In this document: positions 7,896 to 16,456 of the stretch, piece by piece
Numbering within the stretch: the first letter of the stretch is position 1
Layout of the letters: the number at the start of each line of letters is the position of its first letter
Source of the DNA: Emticicia sp. CRIBPO
Lineage (GTDB): Bacteria; Bacteroidota; Bacteroidia; Cytophagales; Spirosomataceae
DNA: 64,000 nt
Direction: 5' to 3'
Assembly: GCF_009905725.1 (NCBI RefSeq)
Contig: NZ_JAAAKV010000007.1
Coordinates: 124,001 to 188,000, forward strand
Program-made: the position numbers and the translations under genes
The notes under the pieces: model-generated
What the model was told of the DNA's origin: nothing
The model's database searches: none
Seen by the model: the letters and a program-made list of their open reading frames with translations, nothing else

Positions 7896-9365
7896 TTATA
7901 AATAATGCCTCACAATCCAGTTTTTCAGCAACCTGATCCCGTAGGCCGTCGCTGATTTCATACTGCCATATTCCGAATCTCCGAAAGCCACCCCGGCAAT
8001 GTCCAGGTGAGCCCAGTTGGGATGTTCATCGATAAATGTCTCCAGGAATTTGGCCGCGGTAATCGCACCTGCAATAGGAGCAGAAGAAAGGTTTTTAATA
8101 TCTGCCACATCAGACTTCATCATGTCCTTATAATCATCCCAGAGCGGCATTCTCCATGTTTTTTCCCCGGTTTCCTGGCCGGCATCAATCAGTTGCTGAG
8201 CCAATGCATCATTATTCGACAACAAAGCCGAGGCCGCGTAACCCAAAGCCATGATACAGTTTCCGGTTAGCGTAGCCAGGTCAATCATCACTTCAGGATT
8301 GTAGTTCTTTTTCAGATACGCCAATCCATCCGCCAGGATAAGTCTGCCCTCAGCGTCCGTATTGATCACCTCAATGGTTTTCCCGGCATATGACCCGATG
8401 ACATCCCCCGGCTTGATCGCCAGCCCGTCGATACAGTTTTCGGTCACCGGCACCACACCGACAATATGGACGGGAAGTTTTAACCTGGCAACCAGTTCAA
8501 TGGTCCCGATTACAGCCGCCGCACCGCCCATGTCCGACTTCATGTAATTCATGTTGTCACCGGGTTTCAGCGACACTCCTCCGGTATCAAAAGTAACGCC
8601 TTTGCCTACCAGGCCTATGGTCTTTGATTCACCACCTTTATATTCGAGGACCAGAAATTTAGGGGGATTTTCAATGCTGCCTTTCCCAACCGCCAGCAAA
8701 GCATGAAGACCTAAGGCTTCGCACTGTTTTTCGTCAAAAACCTCCACCTTATATCCAAAGCTTTTTCCTGACTCCAGCACGAAATCTGCCAGTTGCTGAG
8801 GGGTTTTGTAATTAGCCGGGGCATCTACCAAAGCGAGTATCCTGACCTGCGTTTCTGCTGTCTCCACCCCTGCCTTAACGGCCTGAGCCACTTCCGATTG
8901 TTTTTCAGTACTTACTATCAGTTCTGCGTCAAATTCCGACTTGAAAAAATCCGGCTTGTCATCCCTGTGTGTTTTCTGTGCCCCTAATTTATATGAAGCC
9001 AATAATAATCCGTTGACCACAAATTCAGCAGCATCCTCCAGCTGACCACTGACCAGATCAATAGCCACAGACGCATCAGAAACATTTCTTTTATGATAAA
9101 AAAACGACCTGAAAATCTTAATGAAATCTGCAGACTTTGGAGCTTTTCCGAGTCCCAGCAAGTATATTTTCTGACCTGAATCCTGCTTAAAAAGCAAAAG
9201 GCTTTCTTTAGCCTCAGCCTTAAATTCCTTGGTGACAATCTCCGGCTTCATTCCGGCAAAAGCCGCCACGGCTGTCAGCTGTCCTTCCAGAAGTTCCCCC
9301 TGAGAAAAAGGAATAACAACGATGGGTGAATGGGCTGAGATTTCAGTCCCTGTTTTTATATTCAT
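7896..9365 (-). CDS. pepA: Leucyl aminopeptidase (M17 family)
   Basis: A 488-residue protein from ATG 9365 (MNIKTGTEIS). The catalytic domain carries the M17 signature NTDAEGRLILADGL and the metal-binding block GVTFDTGGVSLKPGDNMNYMKSD, followed by DLATLTG. A divergent N-terminal macro-like domain occupies residues ~1-160. It removes N-terminal residues from peptides in the cytoplasm using two divalent metals. The gene starts 19 nt after the stop of the upstream esterase gene on the same strand, so the two are probably co-transcribed. The longer frame to 9419 overlaps that esterase gene and is unlikely. Confidence 0.93.
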   Translation of the reverse strand: MNIKTGTEISAHSPIVVIPFSQGELLEGQLTAVAAFAGMKPEIVTKEFKAEAKESLLLFKQDSGQKIYLLGLGKAPKSADFIKIFRSFFYHKRNVSDASVAIDLVSGQLEDAAEFVVNGLLLASYKLGAQKTHRDDKPDFFKSEFDAELIVSTEKQSEVAQAVKAGVETAETQVRILALVDAPANYKTPQQLADFVLESGKSFGYKVEVFDEKQCEALGLHALLAVGKGSIENPPKFLVLEYKGGESKTIGLVGKGVTFDTGGVSLKPGDNMNYMKSDMGGAAAVIGTIELVARLKLPVHIVGVVPVTENCIDGLAIKPGDVIGSYAGKTIEVINTDAEGRLILADGLAYLKKNYNPEVMIDLATLTGNCIMALGYAASALLSNNDALAQQLIDAGQETGEKTWRMPLWDDYKDMMKSDVADIKNLSSAPIAGAITAAKFLETFIDEHPNWAHLDIAGVAFGDSEYGSMKSATAYGIRLLKNWIVRHYL

Positions 9366-9384
9366 GATGAGTGAATTGATTTTT

Positions 9385-10491
9385 TTATGATTTTGAATCG
9401 CCAAAGAACATCCATTCAATGGCTTTCGGGAACTCCTGCCCCCAGCGTTTTTCCTTGTGTTCTCCTTTCGGATCTACCGAGGCATGAATCTCCAGTTTCG
9501 AAGCATCAAACCCCTGGCCTTCGATTGTACTTTTCAGCCTGTTGACATTCGGAAGCATAAACTTACTCTCTTTGCCTCCCGCATATAAATAGATTTTGGT
9601 GTCAATCGGGTTAAAAAACTCAACCGCATCAAAATATATCTTATTGGAAACCCAAAGTGATGGCGAGAATACCATCAGACGCCCAACGGTTTCGGGATAC
9701 ATAAACCCGGCATAAATACTGATAAGGCCTCCCATCGAACTACCCCCGATACCGGTAAACTGCCGTTCTGGCTTCGTCCTGTAGTTTTTATCGATATATG
9801 GTTTCAGGGTCTTGGCGATAAAATTGGCATACTTCATCCCCTGCCCTTTGCCTTTCTGGACACTCTTATAAGGCGAATATTCCACAAAACGGTCCTCGTC
9901 TCCATGGTCAATCGCCACCACGATCACATCACCCTTCTGCTGACTGGCCAGCAATGACAATCGCTTATCTATTTCCCAGTTACCATACACAGAGCCCTCA
10001 CCATAAAGGTTCTGAGCATCCTGCATGTAAAGTACCGGATAGCTTTTTTCGGGGCTGCTGTCATAATCATGAGGAAGAAGGATATTGACCTTCCTTGACT
10101 TGCCTAACTGCGGGATTACAAACTCCTCAGACACCAGTTCGATTTTCGGCATCAGTCTTTTGATAAAGGCTGTTGAGCCGAAGTTTCTCCAGTGGGGCAC
10201 AAAATCCTGTACTTTTGCAGGTTTTAGGGGAATGAGCCTGTTAAGACCCGGATTTCCATAATTATCCAGCTCCACGTGGTCCCAGCCACCACGGGTATAT
10301 TTGTATTCTATTGCTTCTGATCTCTGTAATTCTGAAGAAAAGACAAATTTATATTTTCCTTTGGCCACTTTGGTCATTTCAAATTTGGGCTCGTCAGGAT
10401 GCCACTCACAAAAATTGCCTGAAATAAAGACAGGCCTGTCATCATCTTGCGGAGTGGTAAGTTCCAAACACAGTTGATTTCTCTCACTCAT
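9385..10491 (-). CDS. Alpha/beta-hydrolase esterase with N-terminal starch-binding/CBM48-like domain
   Basis: A 368-residue protein from ATG 10491 (MSERNQLCLE). Residues ~1-95 look like an Ig-like carbohydrate-binding domain (VFISGNFCEWHP, YKFVFSS, IEYKYTRGGWDHVE). Residues ~115-365 form an esterase-D/Fes-type hydrolase: nucleophile elbow GGSSMGG with Ser252, acid region after FSPSLWVS, and a His in GEHKEKRW. It has no signal peptide. The family includes siderophore and feruloyl esterases and other short-chain esterases, so the substrate is open. It is first gene of an operon with pepA. Confidence 0.8.
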   Translation of the reverse strand: MSERNQLCLELTTPQDDDRPVFISGNFCEWHPDEPKFEMTKVAKGKYKFVFSSELQRSEAIEYKYTRGGWDHVELDNYGNPGLNRLIPLKPAKVQDFVPHWRNFGSTAFIKRLMPKIELVSEEFVIPQLGKSRKVNILLPHDYDSSPEKSYPVLYMQDAQNLYGEGSVYGNWEIDKRLSLLASQQKGDVIVVAIDHGDEDRFVEYSPYKSVQKGKGQGMKYANFIAKTLKPYIDKNYRTKPERQFTGIGGSSMGGLISIYAGFMYPETVGRLMVFSPSLWVSNKIYFDAVEFFNPIDTKIYLYAGGKESKFMLPNVNRLKSTIEGQGFDASKLEIHASVDPKGEHKEKRWGQEFPKAIEWMFFGDSKS

Positions 10492-10701
10492 TTTATCATT
10501 AGAGATGGTTAACAGTGCAAATTTATTGATTTTTTTGAAGATCGGTAATAAATCTCGAAACGTACAGGGAATCACCCCGTTATGATTTAATTATACATCT
10601 GAAAAGTACAAAGAAATTCAAACTTTACGTTAAAATGATCATTGAATGAATTAATTGTTAATTTTGTGGTTCATCTGATTCTCTATCCAAACATTTGATC
10701 T

Positions 10702-11598
10702 ATGTCTTTAGAACTGGAACAAACCATCATAAAGCTTTCTACCCCGCTTTATGCTATCCTTATCCTTTCGGAAATATTTATCAGTAACTGGCAGCACAGG
10801 AAGTACTATTCTTTTAAGGAATCTCTGGTCAATGCCGTCATGATGATCCTGAACGGAGGTATTGATTTGCTTTTCAGGGGAGTGTATGTTGTAGTCCTGC
10901 TATGGTTTTACAATTACAAAATAGGTGTCATTTCCAATCCTTATCTTTACTGGTTCATGCTGCTTCTGCTGCAGGACCTTGCCTTTTATGTGCTTCATTA
11001 TGTGGATCATTACTGCCGGTTTTTCTGGGCCATGCATGTGACCCACCATTCTGCCGAATATTTCAATCTGACAGCCGGGTTCCGCTCATCGGTATTTCAG
11101 CCGGTGTACCGTTTCATTTACTTCATACCATTAGCCCTGATGGGTTTCCATCCGGCAGATATCATCCTGATGTATGCCATCACGCAGTTATACGGTGTTT
11201 GTGTTCATACCAATTATATCAATTCATTCGGCTGGCTGGGGTATATCCTCGTCGAACCTTCGCACCATAGGGTACACCACGGATCAAATGTTGAATACCT
11301 TGATAAAAACCTGGGGATGTTCCTGATCATCTGGGACAGGATGTTCGGCACTTTCCAGGAAGAAGTAAAAGAGATTCCGATCAAATACGGCCTTACCACC
11401 AAAATAGAGGATAAGTCTATTCTCAACACTATTTTTCATGAATGGAAAGCCATTTTCAGGGATGTTAAAAACTCCCCGGATATGAAGACGGCATTTAAAT
11501 ATGTTTTTAACCCGCCGGGATGGTCTCATGACGGCCGGAGTAAAACCAGCATACAACTCAGAGAAGAACTTCAGAAACAACAAAGCCCGGTCAGATAA
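10702..11598 (+). CDS. Fatty acid hydroxylase / sterol desaturase superfamily membrane protein
   Basis: A 298-residue multi-pass protein with the histidine boxes of the di-iron superfamily: HYVDH, HVTHH and HHRVHH, in the expected order and spacing between membrane segments. These enzymes hydroxylate or desaturate lipids at the membrane. In Bacteroidota the usual roles are lipid or carotenoid hydroxylation, but the substrate is not readable here. A TAATTTTG -7-like element sits at 10659-10666, ~36 nt before the ATG. The stop codon is embedded in the terminator loop. Confidence 0.85.
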   Translation: MSLELEQTIIKLSTPLYAILILSEIFISNWQHRKYYSFKESLVNAVMMILNGGIDLLFRGVYVVVLLWFYNYKIGVISNPYLYWFMLLLLQDLAFYVLHYVDHYCRFFWAMHVTHHSAEYFNLTAGFRSSVFQPVYRFIYFIPLALMGFHPADIILMYAITQLYGVCVHTNYINSFGWLGYILVEPSHHRVHHGSNVEYLDKNLGMFLIIWDRMFGTFQEEVKEIPIKYGLTTKIEDKSILNTIFHEWKAIFRDVKNSPDMKTAFKYVFNPPGWSHDGRSKTSIQLREELQKQQSPVR

Positions 11599-11616
11599 CC
11601 GGGCTTTTGTTTTTTA
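11584..11616. terminator. Intrinsic terminator overlapping the desaturase stop codon
   Basis: AGCCCGGT (11584-11591) pairs with ACCGGGCT (11598-11605), followed by TTTGTTTTTT. The stop codon TAA (11596-11598) lies in the loop. The hairpin can also serve the convergent pyk, with a weaker T run on that strand. Confidence 0.85.
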
Positions 11617-11632
11617 TAAGGAAGAAATGATT

Positions 11633-13087
11633 TTATACAACTCCTAATCTTACCGTATTGGTACGGTTATCTTTCATGATCGGAACACTTAGTGTATTGA
11701 TGAATTTATCGCCTTTGCTGAGTTTACCGGCTTTTACCAAAAACTCCTTGGCAGATTCAACAATCTCCAGCTCCTTGTTTGCAATAAGGTTTTCAGAAGA
11801 GAACACTTCAACACCCCAGTAAAGGCTCAATTGTGTTTTCAGCTTCTCATTACCTGTAAATATGTAAATATTGGATTTCGGACGGTGGTGTGACAACCTT
11901 ACGGCGGTATAGCCTGAAGTAGTAATACCAATCAGAGCACTTACATTAAGGTCCCTTGCCAGTCTTGACCCCATCATGATCACATTATCATTGTCTTTGT
12001 CTTTAGACTCATAGTCAGGTAAACTTACCCTTGTATGGTGTCTGAAATACAATCTTGAAGCATCTCCGTATTGCTCAACCTGCTCGATGGTTTTTGTCAT
12101 GGTCTCAACAGCCAGGATAGGATATTTACCCGAAGCACTTTCTGCACTGAGCATCACAGCATCAGCTCCGTCAAGTACGGCATTGGCCACATCACCCACT
12201 TCTGCACGCGTCGGACGCGGATTGTCAATCATACTTTCAAGCATCTGAGTAGCAACAATTACGGGCTTAGCCGCAAGGTTACACTTATAAACCAGTGTTT
12301 TCTGGATTACCGGTACTTCCTCAGAAGGCATTTCCACGCCAAGGTCACCACGGGCCACCATCACAGCATCAGTAGCGGCAATGATCTCGTCCATGTTCTT
12401 GATCGCTTCCGGTTTTTCTACTTTGGCAATCACTTTGGCAGTGCTGCCTTTTGATTTGATATATTCTTTGATATCCAGGATCTCCTTAGCTGTACGTACA
12501 AAAGAAAGAGCGATCCAGTCCACATCATTAGCCAGGCCAAAGTCAAGATCTCTCCAGTCTTTGTCGGTTACAGAAGGCTGCGAAATGTCTGTACTTGGCA
12601 GGTTAACACCTTTTTTCTGCTTCAATAATCCACCGTAAACAACCTCTGTGGTTACTTCCTGCTTCTCTTTATCCACACCGATAACCTTCACTTCAAGCTT
12701 GCCGTCGTCCATCAGGATACGCTCATCAAGTTTCACATCCTGGTACATTCCTTTGTAAGGAGTACTTACTCTCTGGGCATTTCCTACCACATCTTCATTG
12801 GTGAAAACCAGTTTGTTTCCCGCAATCAGCTCTACACCGGCATTACCGCCTTCCATCTCACCTACCCTGATTTTCGGTCCCTGAAGATCTTGAAGAATAG
12901 CACAATTGAAACCGTAATCGGCATTGATCTTTCTGATTTTTTTTACTCTTTCCAAATGGTCTTCATGTGTACCATGTGAAAAATTCAAACGAAAAACATT
13001 AACCCCGGCCTTCGCCAGAGCGATTAACATTTCCTCACTTTCTGATGCTGGACCTACTGTCGCAACAATCTTGGTTCTTTTATTCAT
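11633..13087 (-). CDS. pyk: Pyruvate kinase
   Basis: A 484-residue protein of full length. It starts MNKRTKIVATVGPASE, followed by VNVFRLNFSHGTHEDH, DLQGPKIRVGEM, the active-site region VIAKVEKPEAIKNMDEII, MVARGDLGVEMPSEEVP, and VIVATQMLESMIDNPRPTRAEV. It converts phosphoenolpyruvate and ADP to pyruvate and ATP in glycolysis. The C-terminal domain present is the usual short one, with no extra PEP-utiliser domain. It is a single gene with its own -7 promoter element at 13128-13135. Confidence 0.97.
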   Translation of the reverse strand: MNKRTKIVATVGPASESEEMLIALAKAGVNVFRLNFSHGTHEDHLERVKKIRKINADYGFNCAILQDLQGPKIRVGEMEGGNAGVELIAGNKLVFTNEDVVGNAQRVSTPYKGMYQDVKLDERILMDDGKLEVKVIGVDKEKQEVTTEVVYGGLLKQKKGVNLPSTDISQPSVTDKDWRDLDFGLANDVDWIALSFVRTAKEILDIKEYIKSKGSTAKVIAKVEKPEAIKNMDEIIAATDAVMVARGDLGVEMPSEEVPVIQKTLVYKCNLAAKPVIVATQMLESMIDNPRPTRAEVGDVANAVLDGADAVMLSAESASGKYPILAVETMTKTIEQVEQYGDASRLYFRHHTRVSLPDYESKDKDNDNVIMMGSRLARDLNVSALIGITTSGYTAVRLSHHRPKSNIYIFTGNEKLKTQLSLYWGVEVFSSENLIANKELEIVESAKEFLVKAGKLSKGDKFINTLSVPIMKDNRTNTVRLGVV

Positions 13088-13127
13088 TTATCAAGAGATT
13101 ATTAAAGTCTTTGGCTTTGGAAAGCTG

Positions 13128-13135
13128 CAAAATTA
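13128..13135 (-). promoter_or_regulatory. -7 promoter element of pyk
   Basis: On the minus strand this reads TAATTTTG followed by CAG, matching TAnnTTTG, 41 nt upstream of the pyk start. A good -33 TTTG is not evident (CTGG at the right distance). Confidence 0.5.
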
Positions 13136-13251
13136 AAAACATTAGTCCAGACTATCAGAATAAAATTTCAGTTTGTTTAAAAATACATGGCATATTATTC
13201 CTTTTTACGCTTCAGCGGCTTCAAAAATTTTACATAAAATTGTTTTTGTCC

Positions 13252-13259
13252 TACATTTG
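13252..13259 (+). promoter_or_regulatory. -7 promoter element of leuA
   Basis: TACATTTG matches the TAnnTTTG consensus 41 nt before ATG 13301. No -33 element at standard spacing is visible. Confidence 0.45.
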
Positions 13260-13300
13260 TATGGTATTAAGATTTATCAATTTTATAATCATCTATCGTT

Positions 13301-14458
13301 ATGAGTCAACAAATCTATGTTTTCGATACTACATTAAGGGATGGCGAGCAGGTTCCCGGTTGTCAACTGAATCTTGAAGAGAAGGTAATGCTGGCAGTAG
13401 AACTCGATAAACTGGGTGTTGATATCATTGAAGCAGGTTTTCCGGTATCCAGCCCGGGTGATTTCAAAGCTGTGGATGCGGTATCAAGAGCGGTGCAGAA
13501 TGCCACGGTATGTGGTCTGACAAGGGCCGTAAAAAACGACATTGAGGTGGCTGCAGAGGCTTTAAAGCATGCAAAAAAGCCAAGAATTCATACAGGCATC
13601 GGAGCATCCGATATCCATATAAAGTACAAATTTAACAGCAACCATGACGATATTCTTGAAAGAGGCGTGGAAGCAGTAAAATATGCTAAACGATTTGTGG
13701 AAGATGTAGAGTTTTATGCTGAAGATGCCGGCAGGGCCAACCTTGAGTTTTTAGCCCGCCTGACAGAAGCCGTCATCAAGGCCGGTGCTACTGTCGTGAA
13801 TCTTCCGGACACTACAGGATATGTCTTGCCTCACCAGATGTACGACCGCATCGACTACCTGATGAACAATGTACCCAATGTAGATAAAGCCATCCTTTCT
13901 ATGCATAACCACAATGACCTCGGCATGGCCTCAGCCAATACCATTGCAGGGGTAAGGGCGGGTGCAAGACAGGTGGAGGTAACCATCAACGGTATCGGCG
14001 AGCGTGCCGGTAATACTTCACTTGAAGAAGTAGCCATGACCCTCAAAGTGCACAAAGACCTAGGTTTCTATACCAATATTAAAAGTGAAATGCTGGCCCC
14101 TATCAGTCACCTGGTTTCTAAAACCATGAGAATGCCGGTGCAGGCCAATAAAGCCATCGTAGGCCGCAATGCCTTCGCTCACTCTTCAGGTATCCACCAG
14201 GACGGGTTCCTGAAGCATTCTGAAAACTATGAGATCATGACACCTCAGGAAGTAGGTATCGACAAATCCGATATCGTACTTACTGCCAGAAGCGGCCGCC
14301 ATGCGATCAAACACAGACTCGAGCTTCTGGGATATAGCACTGATAAAGACAAACTGGATGTCATTTATGTACAGTTCCTTGAACTGGCCGACAGGATCAA
14401 GGAAGTCAATGACAGAGACCTGGTCGTGTTAATGAAAGAACTTGAAATTACCATTTGA
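13301..14458 (+). CDS. leuA: 2-isopropylmalate synthase, short form without regulatory domain
   Basis: A 385-residue protein. The HMGL-like TIM barrel is complete: [66 protein letters not shown] and [24 protein letters not shown] and the small linker domain follow. The enzyme condenses acetyl-CoA with 2-oxoisovalerate, first step of leucine synthesis. Classical LeuA is ~510-520 residues; the C-terminal allosteric (leucine-binding) domain is absent, so feedback inhibition by that domain is not expected. leuBCD are not adjacent. Homocitrate or citramalate synthase activity is an alternative in this superfamily. Confidence 0.85.
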   Translation: MSQQIYVFDTTLRDGEQVPGCQLNLEEKVMLAVELDKLGVDIIEAGFPVSSPGDFKAVDAVSRAVQNATVCGLTRAVKNDIEVAAEALKHAKKPRIHTGIGASDIHIKYKFNSNHDDILERGVEAVKYAKRFVEDVEFYAEDAGRANLEFLARLTEAVIKAGATVVNLPDTTGYVLPHQMYDRIDYLMNNVPNVDKAILSMHNHNDLGMASANTIAGVRAGARQVEVTINGIGERAGNTSLEEVAMTLKVHKDLGFYTNIKSEMLAPISHLVSKTMRMPVQANKAIVGRNAFAHSSGIHQDGFLKHSENYEIMTPQEVGIDKSDIVLTARSGRHAIKHRLELLGYSTDKDKLDVIYVQFLELADRIKEVNDRDLVVLMKELEITI

Positions 14459-14555
14459 AAACAACGGTTTAGCCGGGGATGAATTTCAAAGCTGAGCCCA
14501 GGTATCAAAGGACCCGTTAAAATTACTCTCTCCGTAGCAGGTATAAAGCAGATCA

Positions 14556-14602
14556 TTTCCCGCATTTAGAAACTTTCTTCAGATGCGGGAAACAGCTTTT
14601 TC
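14556..14602 (+). terminator. Likely terminator downstream of leuA
   Basis: TTTCCCGCAT (14556-14565) pairs perfectly with ATGCGGGAAA (14583-14592), followed by CAGCTTTTTC. The loop is long (17 nt), about 100 nt past the leuA stop. Confidence 0.6.
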
Positions 14603-14667
14603 ATTGCCTGAACCTTCTCACAGGTCAATTCTTCCAAATGTATTATCAACCTTCTGATTCAACATAA

Positions 14668-15069
14668 ATGATGGAATCTCATCCGAATATTACCCTGATC
14701 CATGACTTTTTCAAAGCCTATTCAACGAATGACACTGAGGCAATCGGCAGGATCCTCGCTGAGGATATCAAATGGCACATTCCCGGAACCCACCCGCTGA
14801 GCGGAACAAAACTGGGTGTTAAGGCAGTCCTGACATATTTCCAGCAACTGCATAAAGGACATTTTAGGGCGGAACCCATTGTTATAGGAGTAAACGACAA
14901 TTTTGTTATTGACTGCCACAGAAACTGGAGCAACCTGGAGGGCGAGGAAAATTTAAACAATATGTCGTGCCTGTTGTGGAAGATTGAAAACGGCAAAATT
15001 GCTGAGGTTCATAATTTTCCGGAAAATCAGCAGATCGTTGACGTGTTCTTTTCAAAGCTCTATAAGTGA
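14668..15069 (+). CDS. SnoaL-like / NTF2-fold protein
   Basis: A 133-residue protein. NITLIHDFFKAYSTNDTEAIGRILAEDIKWHIPGTHPLSG is the typical opening of SnoaL-like polyketide-cyclase/ketosteroid-isomerase-fold proteins. The rest alternates strands and ends with KIENGKIAEVHNFPENQQIVDVFF. The fold is used by small isomerases, cyclases and ligand-binding proteins, so no specific reaction can be assigned. There is no signal peptide, so it should be cytoplasmic. It is a single gene between leuA and the ribosomal protein operon. Confidence 0.75.
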   Translation: MMESHPNITLIHDFFKAYSTNDTEAIGRILAEDIKWHIPGTHPLSGTKLGVKAVLTYFQQLHKGHFRAEPIVIGVNDNFVIDCHRNWSNLEGEENLNNMSCLLWKIENGKIAEVHNFPENQQIVDVFFSKLYK

Positions 15070-15216
15070 TTTGTGAGGCAATGAGCTGTAAACCTTAAGC
15101 TATAAGCTTTTGACCAGGAAGATTCAGGTTAACCGGCTCAATTCACCCCCCTGAAGCTTACGGCTGATAGCATGCCGCTTATGCTACAAAAATTCCTCTG
15201 ATTTTTTTATAAAATA

Positions 15217-15248
15217 TTGGTAATCATAAATATTAATTCCTATCTTTG
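15217..15248 (+). promoter_or_regulatory. Promoter of the rplM-rpsI operon
   Basis: TTG (15217-15219), a 21-nt spacer and TATCTTTG (15241-15248) followed by CAG. This is the textbook Bacteroidota ribosomal-protein promoter pattern. It predicts a ~200-nt leader before the rplM start. Confidence 0.75.
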
Positions 15249-15254
15249 CAGCCC

Positions 15255-15455
15255 CAAATACAACCTTATTTGTGCTGCCCGTTCAAAAAAGGTAATGCGA
15301 AGTTGAAGGAGATGGTAATTCCGGATCGTCTTAAGTGCTTAGAATTAGCACCTTGAACTTAAAGAAATCGAGAGCTAAAACACAAGCTCAGCCAGTTGGG
15401 AGGCCCTTGTGAATTAACTCTTAAATTGATTATTAAAACGTAAAATTTATTCATC
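15255..15455 (+). promoter_or_regulatory. Structured 5' leader of rplM (candidate ribosomal-protein leader RNA)
   Basis: About 200 nt lie between the predicted transcription start and the GTG start, without an ORF of coding character. Several helices are visible: GTGCT / AGCAC around a 7-nt loop near 15340, GAGCT (15372-15376) with AGCTC (15385-15389), and CACAAG (15381-15386) with CTTGTG (15406-15411). The last two share bases 15385-15386 and so exclude each other, as in a switch. By analogy with other ribosomal operons, binding of L13 or S9 could act here; this is inference. Confidence 0.5.
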
Positions 15456-15899
15456 GTGGATCAATTAAGTTACAGAACAATTTCAGCGAATCGCGAAACT
15501 GTTGATAAAAATTGGGTGGTGGTAGATGCGACAGACAAAGTTCTGGGCCGTCTTTCCAGCCAGATCGTAAATATTCTTAGAGGTAAAAACAAAACAAACT
15601 TTACCCCTAATGTTGACTGCGGAGACAATGTTATTGTCATCAACGCAGAGAAAGTTCGTTTGACCGGTAAAAAAATGACCGACAAACAATACATACGTCA
15701 CACTGGTCATCCGGGCGGACAGCGTTTTGCTACCCCTCGTGAGCTAATGGCAAAAGACGGAAGAAGAGTAGTTGAGTTTGCCATCAAAGGTATGCTCCCT
15801 AAAAATCGTTTGGGAAGCAAGTTGTTTACCAACCTTTATGTATATGAAGGTGCTGAACATCCTCATCAGGCTCAACAACCAACGTCAATCGAACTATAA
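15456..15899 (+). CDS. rplM: 50S ribosomal protein L13 (uL13)
   Basis: A 147-residue protein of normal length, starting at GTG 15456. Typical segments are WVVVDATDKVLGRLSSQIVNILRGKNK, NVDCGDNVIVINAEKVRLTGKK, YIRHTGHPGG and AIKGMLPKNRLG. It is an early-assembly protein of the large subunit. The gene is first of a two-gene operon with rpsI, 32 nt downstream, the conserved bacterial order. A long structured leader precedes it. Confidence 0.97.
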   Translation: MDQLSYRTISANRETVDKNWVVVDATDKVLGRLSSQIVNILRGKNKTNFTPNVDCGDNVIVINAEKVRLTGKKMTDKQYIRHTGHPGGQRFATPRELMAKDGRRVVEFAIKGMLPKNRLGSKLFTNLYVYEGAEHPHQAQQPTSIEL

Positions 15900-15931
15900 T
15901 TTTATTTGAACTGTAAAAATTTAGAAATAAA

Positions 15932-16318
15932 ATGCAAGTAATCAACACGGTCGGAAGAAGAAAAACAGCTGTGGCTCGTATCTACATGAAAGCGGGCAAC
16001 GGTGATGTTACTGTCAATGGTCGCGATCTTAAAACTTACTTCCCAACTGAAGTTCTTCAGATTATCCTTAACCAACCCTTCGGTGTGGTTGATTCTACAG
16101 GAAAATTTGATGTGAAAGTCAACGTAAGAGGTGGAGGAATCGCAGGTCAGGCAGAAGCCGTAAGAATGGCTATTTCCCGTGCTTTATGCGAAGCAAATCC
16201 GGAAAACAGAGGTCCTCTTAAAAAAGAAGGATTCTTAACCCGTGATTCTCGTATGGTTGAACGTAAAAAATACGGTCGCCGTAAAGCTCGTAAGAGATTC
16301 CAGTTCTCTAAACGTTAA
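15932..16318 (+). CDS. rpsI: 30S ribosomal protein S9 (uS9)
   Basis: A 128-residue protein. [27 protein letters not shown] is the conserved N-terminus and the C-terminal tail [18 protein letters not shown] is the S9 signature, reaching the P-site tRNA in the small subunit. It follows rplM by 32 nt in the same operon. Confidence 0.97.
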   Translation: MQVINTVGRRKTAVARIYMKAGNGDVTVNGRDLKTYFPTEVLQIILNQPFGVVDSTGKFDVKVNVRGGGIAGQAEAVRMAISRALCEANPENRGPLKKEGFLTRDSRMVERKKYGRRKARKRFQFSKR

Positions 16319-16334
16319 TTCGTATTTCAATGTG

Positions 16335-16365
16335 TTGTATACAGGCTTCAGAAGTTTGTATACAA
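16335..16365 (+). promoter_or_regulatory. Perfect inverted repeat in the rpsI-rpsB spacer
   Basis: TTGTATAC (16335-16342) and GTATACAA (16358-16365) around a 15-nt loop, 92 nt before the rpsB start. With no T-tract it may be part of an rpsB leader rather than a terminator. Confidence 0.45.
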
Positions 16366-16456
16366 TGCATTTTCGAATATTTCGTCCAGACAGTACTTAT
16401 CGTGCCCGATGTACTGTGCTGCAAATCAATTTATTTACTTTTAAAAAACTATCGCA

